The notes beneath the pieces were generated by a model. The model saw only the letters and a list, made by a program, of their open reading frames with translations. It searched no databases and was not told the DNA's origin. Positions 1-11,224 of a stretch of 64,000 bases of DNA are shown here, in pieces (position 1 is the stretch's first letter; the number at the start of each line of letters is the position of its first letter). The DNA comes from Pegoplata infirma. Lineage: Eukaryota; Arthropoda; Insecta; Diptera; Anthomyiidae. The stretch lies in assembly GCA_963921195.1 (NCBI GenBank), contig OY992536.1:105364778-105428777 (forward strand), given 5' to 3'. Both the position numbers and the translations under genes were made by a program.

Positions 1-77
1 GGACAAATATTTCAGGTAGTCACAAACATCAGCACAAACTCATTTTACCCTGTACCACAGTATGGTATAGGGTATAC
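1..77 (+). mobile_element. DINE-like subfamily B, 3' tail (cut by window start)
   Basis: The stretch runs through 'acaaatatttcaggtag', a conserved 'cacaaacatcagcacaaac' block and a terminal hairpin, TACCCTGTACCACAG...GGTATAGGGTATA. The same sequence closes the full copy at 13428-14204 and, inverted, opens the copy at 55485. The rest of the element lies left of the window. Confidence 0.75.
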
Positions 78-789
78 AAATTTAGGAGAGTACACTCAGA
101 AAATTATGAAAGTTACTGAATGTTAGTTGTTTGTATATTTTACAGTAGTTAGTTGTTTTCAACTACAAAGTTAGTTATTTTTGTATGAAAAATATCAAAA
201 AACTATTTCTGTTAGTTATTTTAAGTCGTTTTTTTAATAACTAACAAAAAAGTACTGTAATGTAGTAACAGTTATTTAAAGTAGTTAATTTAATTTGTTT
301 AACTCTGAAAAATTTTTAAAGTTTTTTTCAAAAAAAAAAAAACAATATACATTTTCGTTTTTTCATTTTCCACAACTTTTTGTTTAAAAAAAAAAAAAAC
401 TTGGAAAAAATTTGGTCTTAAATTTTTTTTTCTGAAAAACCAGAAAAGTTAGATTTTAAAATAAAAGATATTTTTTTATATAAAAAAATCTAATTTTCTG
501 GATTTTGAAATGCTTCCATGGACCAAAACTGATCAGCAAAAATGTTTTTCTTAATATGCTTTATTTTAAAAAAATTTTAAAATATTTTTTTTCCAAAAAC
601 CGCGAACTAAAACCGCTTGTAGAGGACTAAAAGTACCCTCCTAAATTTTTTTTATAATTTTTCCCGTTATCACCTCAAAAATGCGCACCAACTTTTTGCT
701 ATTAGTTAACGAGATTCGCAAATATTCATTTTATCGACCCACCCAAATGCACATATAAATTGTGGTGGTCAAGATATTTTTTTGTTAAT
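78..789. other. AT-rich DNA, no gene seen
   Basis: Long A and T runs, with several short GTTAGTT-type near-repeats at 124-290. No coding frame, RNA gene or recognisable transposon end is visible. Confidence 0.5.
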
Positions 790-1122
790 TGCAGAACGAT
801 GAGAATTAACATTCGTAAAAAAATTTACCTGAAATTTCACCTTTTTTATACATAAATATTTTTTTGAAAAAAAGACATCTCTACTGTTCGAAAAATCGAA
901 CAGTGGTACGAAATGGGTTAAGTGTAGGGTATACAAAATAAAATGGGGGGATATTTTTTTTTTAAATTGCAAAAAGCTGATACTAAACATTTATAAAAAA
1001 ATTAACCTGAAATGCCACCTTTTTTATACATAAATATTTTTTTGAAAAAGTACATCTCTACTGTTCGAAAAATCAAACAGTGGGCCCAAAATATGTTAAG
1101 TGTAGGGTATACAAAATAATAA
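790..1122. repeat. Direct tandem duplication of about 178 bp
   Basis: Two adjacent copies, about 790-945 and 968-1122, each carry 'ttttttatacataaatat', 'catctctactgttcgaaaa', a 'gttaagtgtagggtataca' block and flanking T runs. They differ by scattered substitutions and small indels, so the duplication is not recent. The GTAGGGTATACA block resembles the DINE-B end, so a decayed DINE tail may lie inside each unit. Confidence 0.7.
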
Positions 1123-1598
1123 AACAATGTGAACCTGCCTTAAAAAACTGATTTTGGAATACAATTTGATTTTGTTAATTTAATTAAGTGGAACATCCAT
1201 TCAAAGTAAAATTATCACCCAAATTCACGTTATAGATAACCGGATGGTTGAATCGCTATTTTTTTTTTTTTTTAATTTTTTAAAAATTTTAATAATTTAA
1301 TTTATTTAATTTTAATACGAAAATAATACCTGTCAATATTTTTATTCATCTTATTTACTAAGAAAACCTCAAATCATCATTATTAAATAGGGCCTTTTTA
1401 AAAAAAAAATGCCAAAAAGTAACCTCCTCAAATGTAATAGATTTTGACAAGTTTTTGATAAAGCCGATTAAAAACAAATTATGCAAAAATTTTTTTAAAA
1501 CAAACTAAACAAAAATTTTACAACTCATTTAATCAATTAATCATTTAATTTAACCTTTATGATAAACGTTAACTTTTTGGGTAACTTCAAACAAAATA
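1123..1598. other. AT-rich DNA, nothing recognised
   Basis: Homopolymer-rich sequence between the direct repeat and the Tc1/mariner-like element. No ORF, tRNA or repeat shared with other parts of the window was found. Confidence 0.45.
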
Positions 1599-2054
1599 TA
1601 CAGTGGTTGTCAACTAATTAGAAATGTTTCTATAGTATAGTACACAACGAGTATAATTTAAAAAAAAACAAATTATGTAGGTAATTTATAAAGCTTGAAT
1701 TTAAGCTTGAACTTAAGCTTGATAACGTCTAGATTGAGTAAATAATAAATGTGCTACGAGGGACGATTTGGAAAATGAAATTATTTAAAGATATTTTTCA
1801 GAATTTTTTTTAAAAATATTTCTAGCTCGATTTATTCTAAGTTGAAACATTAAAAATTTAAAAAATTGTGCAATAGTTTTTATTCAGTTATCAACTAATT
1901 TTTCCAACAACCCAAACACAAAATTAAATTTTTTAAATAGTAGAAAAAATTTGCATTTTTTGACCTAAAATTCATTTGACCACAAATTTTTTGTAAACAA
2001 AGAAAATATGTTATTGTTTATTAATATTAGTACACTTAAGTGTATGGTAATGAG

Positions 2055-2574
2055 TAGGGATGAGATTTTAATGCACTAAAAAATCGAAAATATGCGCTTA
2101 AAACTTCAAAATATGCACTAAAAACCTAAAAATATGCAAAAATCCTATTTTCATAGAAAAAAACTTCTTTACAAGCAAAAAAAAAAACGCAGTGTTTAAA
2201 TAGTAACGTTTAAAACTTTATAGAAGCAATATTTTTTAGAAATTAAGAATATCTATAAAAAAATTAAAAAAAAAAAAAATCTTTTTTTTAAAATTAATTT
2301 TTAAAATTTAAAATAGTTTTTGAAAAGAATAAAATTCAATTTGTGTTTTTGCTAATTTATACCAAAATATGCACTTAAAAGTTGGAAATATGCACAAAAT
2401 ATACTTTTAAAAACAAAGTATGCAAAATATGCATTTTCACCAAAATATGCGAAAATATGCAAAAACAAATCGATGCCATTTTAGCGCAAATTTCTTGATT
2501 CGGAAGGATAAATGATCGATATCGTTTCAGACTATCGACAAAAATCATGCATTTGCATGAAAATCTCATTCCTA
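2055..2574. mobile_element. hAT-superfamily MITE, 520 bp
   Basis: The inverted termini are TAGGGATGAGATTTT and AAAATCTCATTCCTA, with one mismatch. A perfect 8-bp duplication, GTAATGAG, flanks it at 2047-2054 and 2575-2582. An 8-bp duplication with TAGNGNTG-type ends is characteristic of hAT elements. The interior is rich in AAATATGC/ATGCAC repeats and has no transposase. A further inverted piece of the same family (ATGCAAATGCATG) lies just downstream at about 2590-2740, and a third decayed piece at about 14290-14370. Confidence 0.85.
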
Positions 2575-2895
2575 GTAATGAGCAAGGAGAGGACTTTCAT
2601 GCAAATGCATGTTTTTTCTCTTTGGTCATAGAACAGCATAAACAAAATATCTTTGTGAATCAAAGAATTTGCATCGATTTGTTAAATGCGTATTTTTGCA
2701 TATTTTGTTTAAAATGCATATTTTTGGATATTTTACTATTATTTCGCTATGTAGGCCATATTTCGTATAAAATTTTAGTTTTAGCTTATTTTTTCCATTT
2801 TTTATAAATTTTTTGTAAACATCATTAACTTGGCTGTTACGAAGGCTTCACAAATTTTTTTTCGAGGTCAAATGCTTGTCTGTCCAAAATGATTT

Positions 2896-2988
2896 TTATA
2901 CCCTCTAACTACAGTATGGGGGTATACTCACTTTGTCATTCCGTGTGTAACGCATCATAATACCGGTCTAGGACCCCATAAAGTATAT
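2896..2988 (-). mobile_element. DINE-like subfamily A tail, left arm of palindrome
   Basis: Reads TATACCCTCTAACTACAG, then 'tcattccgtgtgtaacgc', then 'ggaccccataaagtatat', which is the 3' tail of the DINE-A family in reverse orientation. It abuts FB1 copy 1, and the same tail appears in the opposite orientation on the other side of FB1. Confidence 0.75.
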
Positions 2989-5556
2989 GGGGCATTCCAT
3001 GTGAAATCGGACACTTTGAAAAACTTTTTTTTTAGATTTTCCAAATTTTTTTACAGTTTTTAGTACCCTTCGAAAACTCCTTCGTGGTAAATTTTCAGAT
3101 TTTTTTGATGACCCGTTCAAAAGATATTGAATTTTTAAAAATTGGTAGTTTGTTCCTTTACTCAAACTTCTTTTAATCATAACTTCTTCAATAATGGTCC
3201 AAATTTCAAATTTTTTTTTTTCAAAATTTTTGTTTTTTTACGTACTTTCTAAAAAAAAATCCCAAAAAATTCTTAAAAGAGCTCTAGTATGCGATTTTTA
3301 AGTTTTTAAAATTTAAATCTCATTTTTGAAAATGTTTGTACTCTTCGATTTTTTTGAAATTTTTTAGTGTAAAACTTCTATCAATTCTACAAATTTTTTG
3401 CCCAGGAAGATCGTGGGATAACGATAATTACTATTTTTTAAATTTTTTGAAAAAATTTTATTGTAATTTTCCAATCTTAAAATCATTTCTACTGCTCCAA
3501 TGGTGCTTCATAGAGGGGTCCTTTATAAAACCGACCCCCATTATTTTTACGTCTTAACATTTCTTTGGAACAAATTAATACCCTATCTCCAATTTCTAAG
3601 GGGGTTCCCACACAAAACGACATTTTTTAAAATTTGTTCTAACCGCTCTAACTGCCCTAATAGTGCCCTTAGAGCAACAAAATGTATGACCGACCCACAA
3701 TATTTTTTTAATCCAAACATTTTCTCTGAACGCACCTACCCTCTATCTTTAACTGTTAAGGCGGTCCCCATACAACTTTTTTATTTTTTGTAAATTTGTT
3801 TTATTTAATCAGCTTCTACCGGTCCAATGGTGCGTCCGAGAGGGGTCATTACTGAGACCGACCCCCATTTATTTTTACCCTACAACATTTTTTTAAAACA
3901 TATGTACCTACGCCCTATCTCCACTCCCTAAGTAGGCTCCCATACAAATAACAGTTGGAGCAAATCTTATAAAAATGTAATTTTGTATGGGAGCCTACTT
4001 AGGGAGTGGAGATAGGGCGTAGGTATGTTTTGAAAAAATGTTGTGGGGTAAAAATAAATGGGGGTCGGTCTCAGTAATGACCCCTCTCGGACGCACCATT
4101 AGACCGGTAGAAGCTGATTAAATAAAACAGATTTAGAAAAAATAAAAAAAATTGTATGGGGACCGCCCTAACAGTTAAAGATAGAAGGTAGGTGTCTTTA
4201 GAGATGTTTGGTTAAAAAAAATATTGTTGGTCGGTCATACATTTTGTTGCTCTAAGGGCACTATTAGGGCAGTTAGAGCGGTTGGAACAAATTTAAAAAA
4301 ATGTCGTTTTGTGTGGGAGCCCCCTTAGAAATTGGAGATAGGGTATTAGTTTGTTCCAAAGAAATGTTAAGACGTAAAAATTAATGGGGGTCGGTTTTAT
4401 AAAGGACCCCTCTATGACGCACCATTGGAGCAGTAGAAATGATTTTAAGATTGGAAAATTACAATAAAATTTTTTGAAAAAATTTTAAAAAATAGTAATA
4501 ATCGTTATCCCACGATCCTCCTGGGCAAAAAGTTTGTAGAATCGATAGAAGTTTTTCACAAAAAAAATTTCAAAAAATCAAAGAGTACAAACATTTTCAA
4601 AAATGAGATTTAAATTTTAAAACTTAAAAATCGCGTACTAGATCGCTTTTAAGAATTTTTTGGGATTTTTTTTTAAAAGTACGTAAAAAAACAAAAATTA
4701 AAAAAAAAACAAGTAAAAAAGTTAATTTCGGCCTTGCCGAATGTAGTGATACCCTCCACAATTTCAAAAAGATTATTGCAAACAACTTTATTTAAAAGGA
4801 AATTACTTTTGAAAAAAAAAAAATTTGAAAAAAGTTTCGCGAAAAAAAATTTTGGTAAAAAAAAAAATCCGCGATTTTTTTCTTTTTTTGTCAAAAAATA
4901 TGTTCGTACTTGTTTAAATACCATTTGGTGTTCAATTATGTTCACATATGTCAACCAGAAGCCGAATTAAAGCATTTTGTATTTTTAGGTTATGTTGAAT
5001 GTACTGAAATTTTTGAGGTGTGCTTACATTTTCGTTCATAACTTTTGAACCGCTGAACTGATATCGCTCAAATGCAATACCAAACTTCTCGGGAGAACTT
5101 TCAACATATATGTTAAGTTTCAGTCATCTCTGTGCAATATTTTGTCGGCGAGAGCATTTTCCACAGACAGACAGACGGACAGACGGACAGACGGACATCG
5201 CTAGAATGTCATAAAATCGATCGGGCATCATGAATATATATACTTTATGGGGTCCCAGACCAATATTTCGATGAGTTACAAACGGAATGACAAACTTATA
5301 TATACCCTCTATCACTAAGTGGAGGGTATAAAAAAAATTAAATTTGGACCATTATTGAAGAAGTTATGAGTAAAAGAAGTTTGAGTAAAGGAACAAACTA
5401 CCAATTTTAAAAATTCGATATCTTTTGAACGGGTCATCAAAAAAATCTGAAAATTTACCACGAAGGAGTTTTCGAAAGGTACTAAAAACTGTTAACAAAT
5501 TGGGAAAATCTAAAAAAAAAAATTTTCAAAGTGTCCGATTTGGCATGGAATGCCCC
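2989..5556. mobile_element. FB1 foldback element, copy 1 (palindrome with DINE insert)
   Basis: Both ends carry GGGGCATTCCATG / CATGGAATGCCCC, and almost the whole element is one giant inverted repeat. The left arm runs about 2989-3948 and the right arm about 3982-5556, with the centre near 3965 ('gtaggctcccatacaaa' / 'tttgtatgggagcctac'). A 4-bp ATAT duplication flanks it (2985-2988, 5557-5560). Without the DINE insert at 4708-5330 it is about 1.94 kb, close to copy 2. No transposase is present. The short frames in the arms are mirror images of one another and follow the repeat. Confidence 0.8.
4708..5330 (+). mobile_element. DINE-like subfamily A element, full length, inside FB1
   Basis: The 5' block is AACAAGTA...TTTCGGCCTTGCCGAAT followed by GATACCCTCCACAA. 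The middle has the (GACA/GACG)n microsatellite at 5161-5197, then 'atgaatatatatacttt', and the 3' end is a hairpin, TATACCCTC...GAGGGTATA. The left FB1 arm shows the uninterrupted target, so this is a clear insertion without an obvious target duplication, as expected for Helitron/Helentron-type elements. Confidence 0.85.
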
Positions 5557-5650
5557 ATATATACTTTATGGGGTCCCCGACCATATTTCTATGCCTTACA
5601 CATGGAATGCAAAAGTGAGTATACCCCCACACTGTTGTTGGAGGGTATAA
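5557..5650 (+). mobile_element. DINE-like subfamily A tail, right arm of palindrome
   Basis: Mirror image of 2896-2988: 'atatatactttatgggg' to GGAGGGTATAA. Diverged from the left arm by several substitutions (for example 'gtccccgaccatatt'). Confidence 0.7.
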
Positions 5651-6162
5651 AAAAAAAATATTTTTTTTTTTTTTCAAAAATGCACATTTTTATAATTTTT
5701 AGCGCATAGTTATGTAGTTTTTGGTGCATAATTTTGTAGTTTTTAGTGCATATAGTGCATAAGCGCCTAAAACAAAGTTTTTTAGGGAATAAAGGTCCTG
5801 GTAATGAGATATTAAAATAATACAATTTTTTCTTTGTTTACATAAAATTGGTGGTCAAAAGAATTGGAGGTCAAAAAATGCGGATTTCTTCTACTGTATT
5901 TAAAAAATTAAATTTTTTGTTTGGGTTGTTGGAAAAAAAAATTAGTTGATAACTGAATAAAAACTATTTGATCATTTTTTAAATTCTTAATGTTTAAACT
6001 TAGAAAAAATCGACTTAGAAATATTTAAAAAAAAATTTTCTGAAATATGTATAAAAATAATTTAATTTTCCAAATCAACCCTCGTAGCACATTTATTATT
6101 AACTCAATCTAGACGCTATCAAGCTTAAATTCAAGCTTTCTAATTAGTTGACAACCACTGTA

Positions 6163-7320
6163 TATAAAATTGAATAAATAAAATAATTCCAATAGCAACA
6201 ATATGTATATAAAAATAAAAATAAAAGAAAACCATAAAATACACAACACACTCACTTTTTTTATTTACTATGGACATGACATTTATAAACCTAATAACAA
6301 GACAGAAAAACAAGATTTTTTTTTTTTAAATAAAAAAATTTAAAAAAAAAACTCTATTCAAACACACACAATATAGATGTGAAAGGTTAAAAAAAGAAGC
6401 ATCATCTTACAATGTTAAACTGGAGTTGAAATAAAAATTAAAAAAAATCTGCAAAAAAAAATCTACAAAAAAAAAAATCTGAAAAAAATATATTTTTAAC
6501 ATTCAAACACGAGAAATAACACAAAATGACCATATAAAAAAATAAAAAAAAATTTCAGCTGAAATAAACATTAACACGATTGCACTTCTCTTTTATGTTT
6601 AAATGTTGTACGCATTCAGTTCATTTATAAAAAAATATTAAAAAATTATAATAAAAACTAGCAAAACACGCATTATACAAGGCTAGATTAAGATTCTTTG
6701 AAATTCATAAAATAAAAAAAAAAATCCATGATACATTAACTAAACCTCTAGATGGAAACGTGAATAATTTGGATTTTTAAAAACTGCAAAAATTTCGCAC
6801 GCTTATTATCAAAGAATACACAGAATTATAATAAATTGTTGGTAATATTTGGATGAAAAAAATATATTAAAAATTCTTAAATGTATTTAGTTCTTTCAAG
6901 TCTTCAAAAACTACGCAGCATCTTATACTATGAAGATTTTTGGAAATGATATTTATGTTAGAAGGATGCGAGAATAATAATTTTTTAGCTGCTCTATCAA
7001 GATATTGAAATCAATGTTTTTTTTTTTTTTTAAAGCTTCACACTCAAAGATAAATGTACTTCATATTGATGAAAAGCTTCATCAATATGATGAAATGTTG
7101 CTTAAATTTTCGTTCAATGAAACGTGTCATCACTATTTAGAAGCCGATGTCATCAATATCATGCATCGCGTCATCAATAACAAGAATTTATTTAAAAAAT
7201 AAGAAAAAAAATTATTCAAATTTGTTTTGATTTATTATTTAATTATTTTTTATTTAATTTATTTTTATTTACTTCCAAATTCTTGCTATTTTCTACTTAT
7301 TTTCAAAAATTAACATCTTT
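6163..7320. other. AT-rich DNA without a recognised gene
   Basis: Long A-runs and scattered degenerate motifs. A short hairpin, 'cttcatattgatgaaaagcttcatcaat', occurs at about 7057-7085. The frame at 7005-7202 is low-complexity at its start and shows no family motif. Confidence 0.5.
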
Positions 7321-7329
7321 TTTATCTTA

Positions 7330-7446
7330 TCCCCATCAAGATTTGAACACCGGACCTCTCGTTTGCTAGGCTTAGTTTCTAGCCACTTACTTAAAGCATA
7401 TCAACAAATATAATATATAATATAACATTCAAAGTTTGTATGTCAC
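7330..7446 (-). repeat. tRNA-like repeat, left part (split by hAT)
   Basis: On the minus strand this reads like the head of a tRNA-derived repeat. It carries GTTCAAATC, a match to the pol III B-box (GWTCRANNC), next to 'aggtccggt'. The same block is at 28528-28680. After the hAT insertion the repeat resumes at 9709-9765, colinear with 28660-28710. The A-box match is weak, so SINE status is tentative. Confidence 0.45.
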
Positions 7447-9708
7447 CATGGACGTATACAGGGGGTGGGCACAGGGGGCACGTGCCCCCCTTTTCGATTT
7501 GAACATTTTTAAATTTTATACACAAAAATACATAATACAAAAAAGTTTCTAAATATTTTGATTTTAAAAGAATAATTTTATTTTTTTTATAAAAACTCTA
7601 GAATTTGAAATAATTTCGTTTCTAAAAAGTAATTTTTACCGAAAAATCAGTAAAATATGATGAAAACACACATAATCGTGTCTGTCATGACTTCAGAACG
7701 TTTTCAATTAGAGCGAAAATTTTCGAATCACATAAAAAAAGATTTGGTGTTTCCAAATCACATATTTCTTAATTATATGTTCGAAAAATTTTACTAAGAT
7801 ATGCTAGATGCGAAACACGGGCTTTTGTTTAAAAATAAATAAAATTAAATAAAATAAATAAATAAGAAAGTTTTGCACAATTTTTAAACAAAAATATATA
7901 TTTAACACCAATTTATCATTGAATTTCTCATTAAAATATATATATTTACGAATATGAGTTGAATAAATTACTCTTATGTACCTTAAACTCAACAATGTTT
8001 CGCATCTTGATAATTCTATGAACATATGGTAATAAACCCCAGTTGTAAAATGTAGTACTTTTCAATAGTAATAATAACTGGCAACACCGTGGATTGGCAT
8101 CACCATTTATCGAAAATTTTTCGAAGATAAACAACGCCATGTTGAATTTTGTAAAATTTTATAATTAATTTATTTTTACAATTTTTAAGTATTTTAAGTG
8201 AGTTAAACTAAAAGTGTTGTGCATTAAAAAATATAAAATTTTGTGCTCTTTCTTTTGAAAGTATTTCTCAGCCGGGAAAACGTGTAGTTATTGAAATATG
8301 TGATTTTTTTAATTTGTATACTTTTGTTGTTGTTTTTGCACAACTTCCGAACAAAATTTCGATAAATTATGGAGTGTTTTTAAAATAATTTTTACATATA
8401 TTTAGTCTTAACAAAATGTTGATTTTTTAATGAAAATGAAAAGAATATATATCAAATTATAAATTAAACATGGGTTTTTTATTTTTAAGTTAATATTTAT
8501 AGGGGAAAAAGTTCATTCTAATTACTTTCAGTTAGCTTTTTGCACACGAAAGTAAAACGAAAAAAAAATTCGGAAGTGAAACCCAGGACACCAAAATATT
8601 CGGAAGTGTTTCACTTTCACGTGGATGTGAAAGTCATGACAGACACGAATATTAGTTTTATCTAATAAAAATAATCATGAAAATTAATTTCTACAAAACA
8701 ATTTTCAAACATTTCCCGATTTCCATGAAACTTAAAAGACGATTTTAAACGTCAAAAAAGCCAAATTTTTACAAGGTGGTGTCCCTGTTGGATAGGCATT
8801 AAAAACATTTATTCTCATATGGAAATATCATATAGCTTCTTAGAAAGAAATGGCTGAAAAATCAAAAAAAAAAAATCGCTATGTTTTACTCATTTTTTTA
8901 ACCCCAAAATCCCCGACGTGGCCGATGAAAATCGGCAAATCTATTATTTAGTAAATCTATTATTTAAAAAAAAAAAAAAAATGATCGCCATGTTGGATCC
9001 GACATTTTGAATTTTAAAAATCCAACTACAAATTCTTCTTAAGAAACTCCAAGAACGCGTGCATGAAGAATTTTAAGCAAATCTGTAATATTTTTAAAAA
9101 ATTGGGCGCCATATTGGATCCGATATATTGAAATTCAAAACCGCCACTCGGTATTCAAAACCAAATATTTTTAAGTAATTTCGAAATTTTTTAAAAAAAA
9201 TTTTAAACTCATACCAATTTTGTAGAGAAGGGTGGCCCGGTTGACGAAGAAACCCTCATATATATTTTAAGTTTCATGCAAATCGGTTCATAAGGGTTGA
9301 GATAATTCCATTGTAAGAAACATTTTCTGTATTAAAATCTGAGATACTTTTTGTTTATTAAAATTCTCAGATTCTGAAAAGTTTTTTCTATAGAAACATT
9401 AGTATCCGAGAATTTGTCAGACAATAATAATTTGTCATGAAAATAATTTTTCATAAAAAACGTATAATTTTTTAAAAGAAAATTTTTAGATTATAAACAT
9501 TTTGCCTTTACAAAGATTTCGAGATTTTTTAAAAATATCTGATATTCCAAGACATTTTTTATATAAATAAATACGAAATCGTGTTTGGGGGGGGGGGGGG
9601 GGGGGTAAAAATAAATATCAATAATTGAAAATAAAAATTAATAGGCAATGACGAAAAAAATTTTGGGAATTGTGCCCCCCCGTTTTCAAATTCCTGGATA
9701 CGTCGCTG
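7447..9708. mobile_element. hAT-superfamily element, 2.26 kb, no transposase
   Basis: The ends are CATGGACGTATACAGG and, inverted, CAGCGACGTATCCAGG, followed inward by G-rich '(g)ggggcac' tracts. A perfect 8-bp duplication, TATGTCAC, flanks it at 7439-7446 and 9709-9716. The copy of the host repeat at 28528-28700 shows the uninterrupted site 'gtttgtatgtcac'. The interior contains a second inverted-repeat element (7676-8648), an AT-rich filler with a few 35-bp 'ctcagattctgaaa' type motifs (about 9310-9540), and a 19-G run at 9587-9605. No transposase frame remains. A truncated relative ends at 57713. Confidence 0.85.
7676..8648. mobile_element. Inverted-repeat insert within the hAT element
   Basis: An 18-bp perfect inverted repeat, TCGTGTCTGTCATGACTT (7676-7693) and its reverse complement (8631-8648), bounds about 970 bp. 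I could not find a clear target duplication, so the superfamily is open. No coding motif was found inside. Confidence 0.4.
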
Positions 9709-9780
9709 TATGTCACTATACTCTACCAAAAGTTCTGAGCGAGAAAGAGAAGGATATAAAACTATCAAAGTAAGAACATT

Positions 9781-10520
9781 TGGAAAAGTTAAGTTCGACT
9801 TACAAGGGAGGTCTCCCTGGTGTCACCCTCCGATTTTTATGAAATTTGGATATGTTGTTAAGAACGAAAATTAATTCGACACGTATTTTTTTTAGCGGCC
9901 CAAACCATTTTTTAGGGGGGTAGATTTGTATAGGGGGAAATTGACCTTTTTCAGTTTTTTACGATTTACGCCCATTTAAACAAAATTAATATAGGCATGT
10001 GTGGTATCAATTTAAAGGTACTAAAAATACCTATCTCGTGGTGCTAACAACGGGCCAAAGAAGGTAATATTTTTTTACTTATTAACAAAAATGTCCTAAA
10101 ACTTTGGTATTTACTCAATATGACGAAAAGTTGTGCATGTTTGGACACGTTCTTAGCACACGTAGATAGGTTTTCCAAAGACCTTTCATTTGGTGTGTAA
10201 CATGACTAGGTTTCTTTGCATAATATAGGAGATAAACGAAAAAAACTGAAAACTGGCCTTGTCTTCCCCCCTCTTTTTTACCCCCTAAATATGAATTTGG
10301 GCCGCTAAAAAAAAATACGTGTCCCTTTATTTTTTCTGATCTACAAAATAAAACCAATTCCATAAAGATCCGCGGGTGACACTAGGGAGCCTTCCGTTGT
10401 TATCCGAATCTATGAATGCCCTTTTTAAGTAAATTTTCTAACGTAAAAAAAACACATTTGTGAGTAGAAATATTTTATTTTGTGTAAAACACCCTTTTTT
10501 AGTAATTTTTGAAAAAAAAA
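9781..10520 (+). mobile_element. DINE-like subfamily A, 5' half, split by TTA-flanked MITE
   Basis: 'aaaagttaagttcgactta' (9784-9802) and 'ccgaatctatgaatgccc' (10404 on) together form the DINE-A 5' block. They are separated by the MITE at 9803-10399. The element then runs to 'agtaatttttgaaaaa' at about 10515, where another DINE-A copy begins. The copy at 56801-57622 shows this junction uninterrupted. Confidence 0.7.
9803..10399. mobile_element. TTA-flanked MITE (PIF/Harbinger-like), copy 1
   Basis: The 597-bp element has inverted repeats of about 45 bp that start CAAGGGAGG on the left and CAACGGAAG on the inverted right. A TTA target duplication flanks it at 9800-9802 and 10400-10402. Its internal 'tatgacgaaaagttgtgca' and 'tttagcggcccaaac' blocks recur in copy 2 (14716-17382), which is also flanked by TTA. 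A 3-bp TWA duplication is typical of PIF/Harbinger, but the CAAGG start is not the classic one, so the superfamily is inferred. Confidence 0.75.
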
Positions 10521-11224
10521 AACGAGTAGAAAAGTTAAATTCGACTTTGCCGAATCTATAAATACCCTCCACAATGGATAGAACACTTTTTGACGTAAAA
10601 AAATAACAATTTTGATTAGAAATATTTTATTTTGAGTAAAAAACTCTTTTTTTGCCATAAAAAAAAATAAAAATTATTAATTTTTTTTGAGTGTAAAATT
10701 TTTTTCGAGAGTTATGTTTTTTTTTACTGTAAAAATATTTCAGAGTGAATGCACGTACGTATGTACACAAATTAGTGTAATTTTTGTAAAAAAAAAAACA
10801 ATTTTTTTTTTGAGCGTAATTTTTTTTTGAGTGTAAAATTTTTTTGAGTGTAAAATTTTTTTCGAGTGTAATTTTTAAATGCTTTTAAAACTAAACAAGT
10901 TTAAAAAGCATTAGACCTGGGGAACGTCAAAGATATATGACAAGCTTCAGCAGTCTCATAATTGTCTTTCGAAAGTTAGCGTGTTTTTTAACTCGTAAAT
11001 TCGCGAAAAGCCCTTGCTGAAATTACACTTTTGCTCATAACTTTTGAACCACTGGACCGATTTCGCTGGGTTGCAATACCAACCTGACCAGGTAAATGAC
11101 CAAAATATATGCCAAACTTCAGGAGCCTCCGTAAAGTCTTTCAAAAGTTAACGTGTTTTCAACAGACAGACGGACGGAAATCGCCAGATCATCTTAAAAT
11201 CGATCGAGGATCATGAATATATAT
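10521..11224 (+). mobile_element. DINE-like subfamily A, 5' part, split by FB1 copy 2
   Basis: Starts 'acgagtagaaaagttaaa', with TTCGACTTTGCCGAAT and TACCCTCCACAA. It has a TTTTTTGAGTGTAAAAT-rich middle and the 'acagacggacggaaatcgc' core, and stops at 'gatcatgaatatat'. The sequence resumes after FB1 at 13127-13190 ('actttatggggccctag'). The 3' hairpin is missing. Confidence 0.75.

Larger units (their letters stand above)
1601..6160. mobile_element. Tc1/mariner-like non-autonomous element with nested insertions
   Basis: The termini are inverted repeats: CAGTGGTTGTCAACTAATTA at 1601 and its reverse complement ending at 6160. Both sides are flanked by a TA target duplication (1599-1600 and 6161-6162). 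The inverted homology continues inward for about 400-450 bp, for example 'gataacgtctagattgagt' on the left against 'actcaatctagacgctatc' on the right, so the original element had long inverted repeats. TA duplications and CAGT starts are typical of the Tc1/mariner superfamily. No transposase frame is visible. The middle is filled by a hAT MITE (2055-2574) and the DINE-tail/FB1 palindrome (2896-5650). Confidence 0.8.

Noticed and set aside
3500..3793. 97-codon frame (YVLTFLWNKLIPYLQF) with relatives at 11559-11948 and 12461-12658
   Set aside because: The frame lies in the FB1 inverted arms and recurs because all arms are copies; no start context, no family motif, and arms carry frameshifts relative to each other.
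5161..5197. (GACA/GACG)n tracts here and at 34264, 37892, 41678 and 55625, first considered as independent microsatellites
   Set aside because: Each is the internal microsatellite of a DINE-like element and is better annotated with it.
9587..9605. Run of 19 G as a possible quadruplex or assembly artefact
   Set aside because: It lies in the G-rich subterminal part of a hAT element; such tracts are common at the ends of this type, so no special function is claimed.
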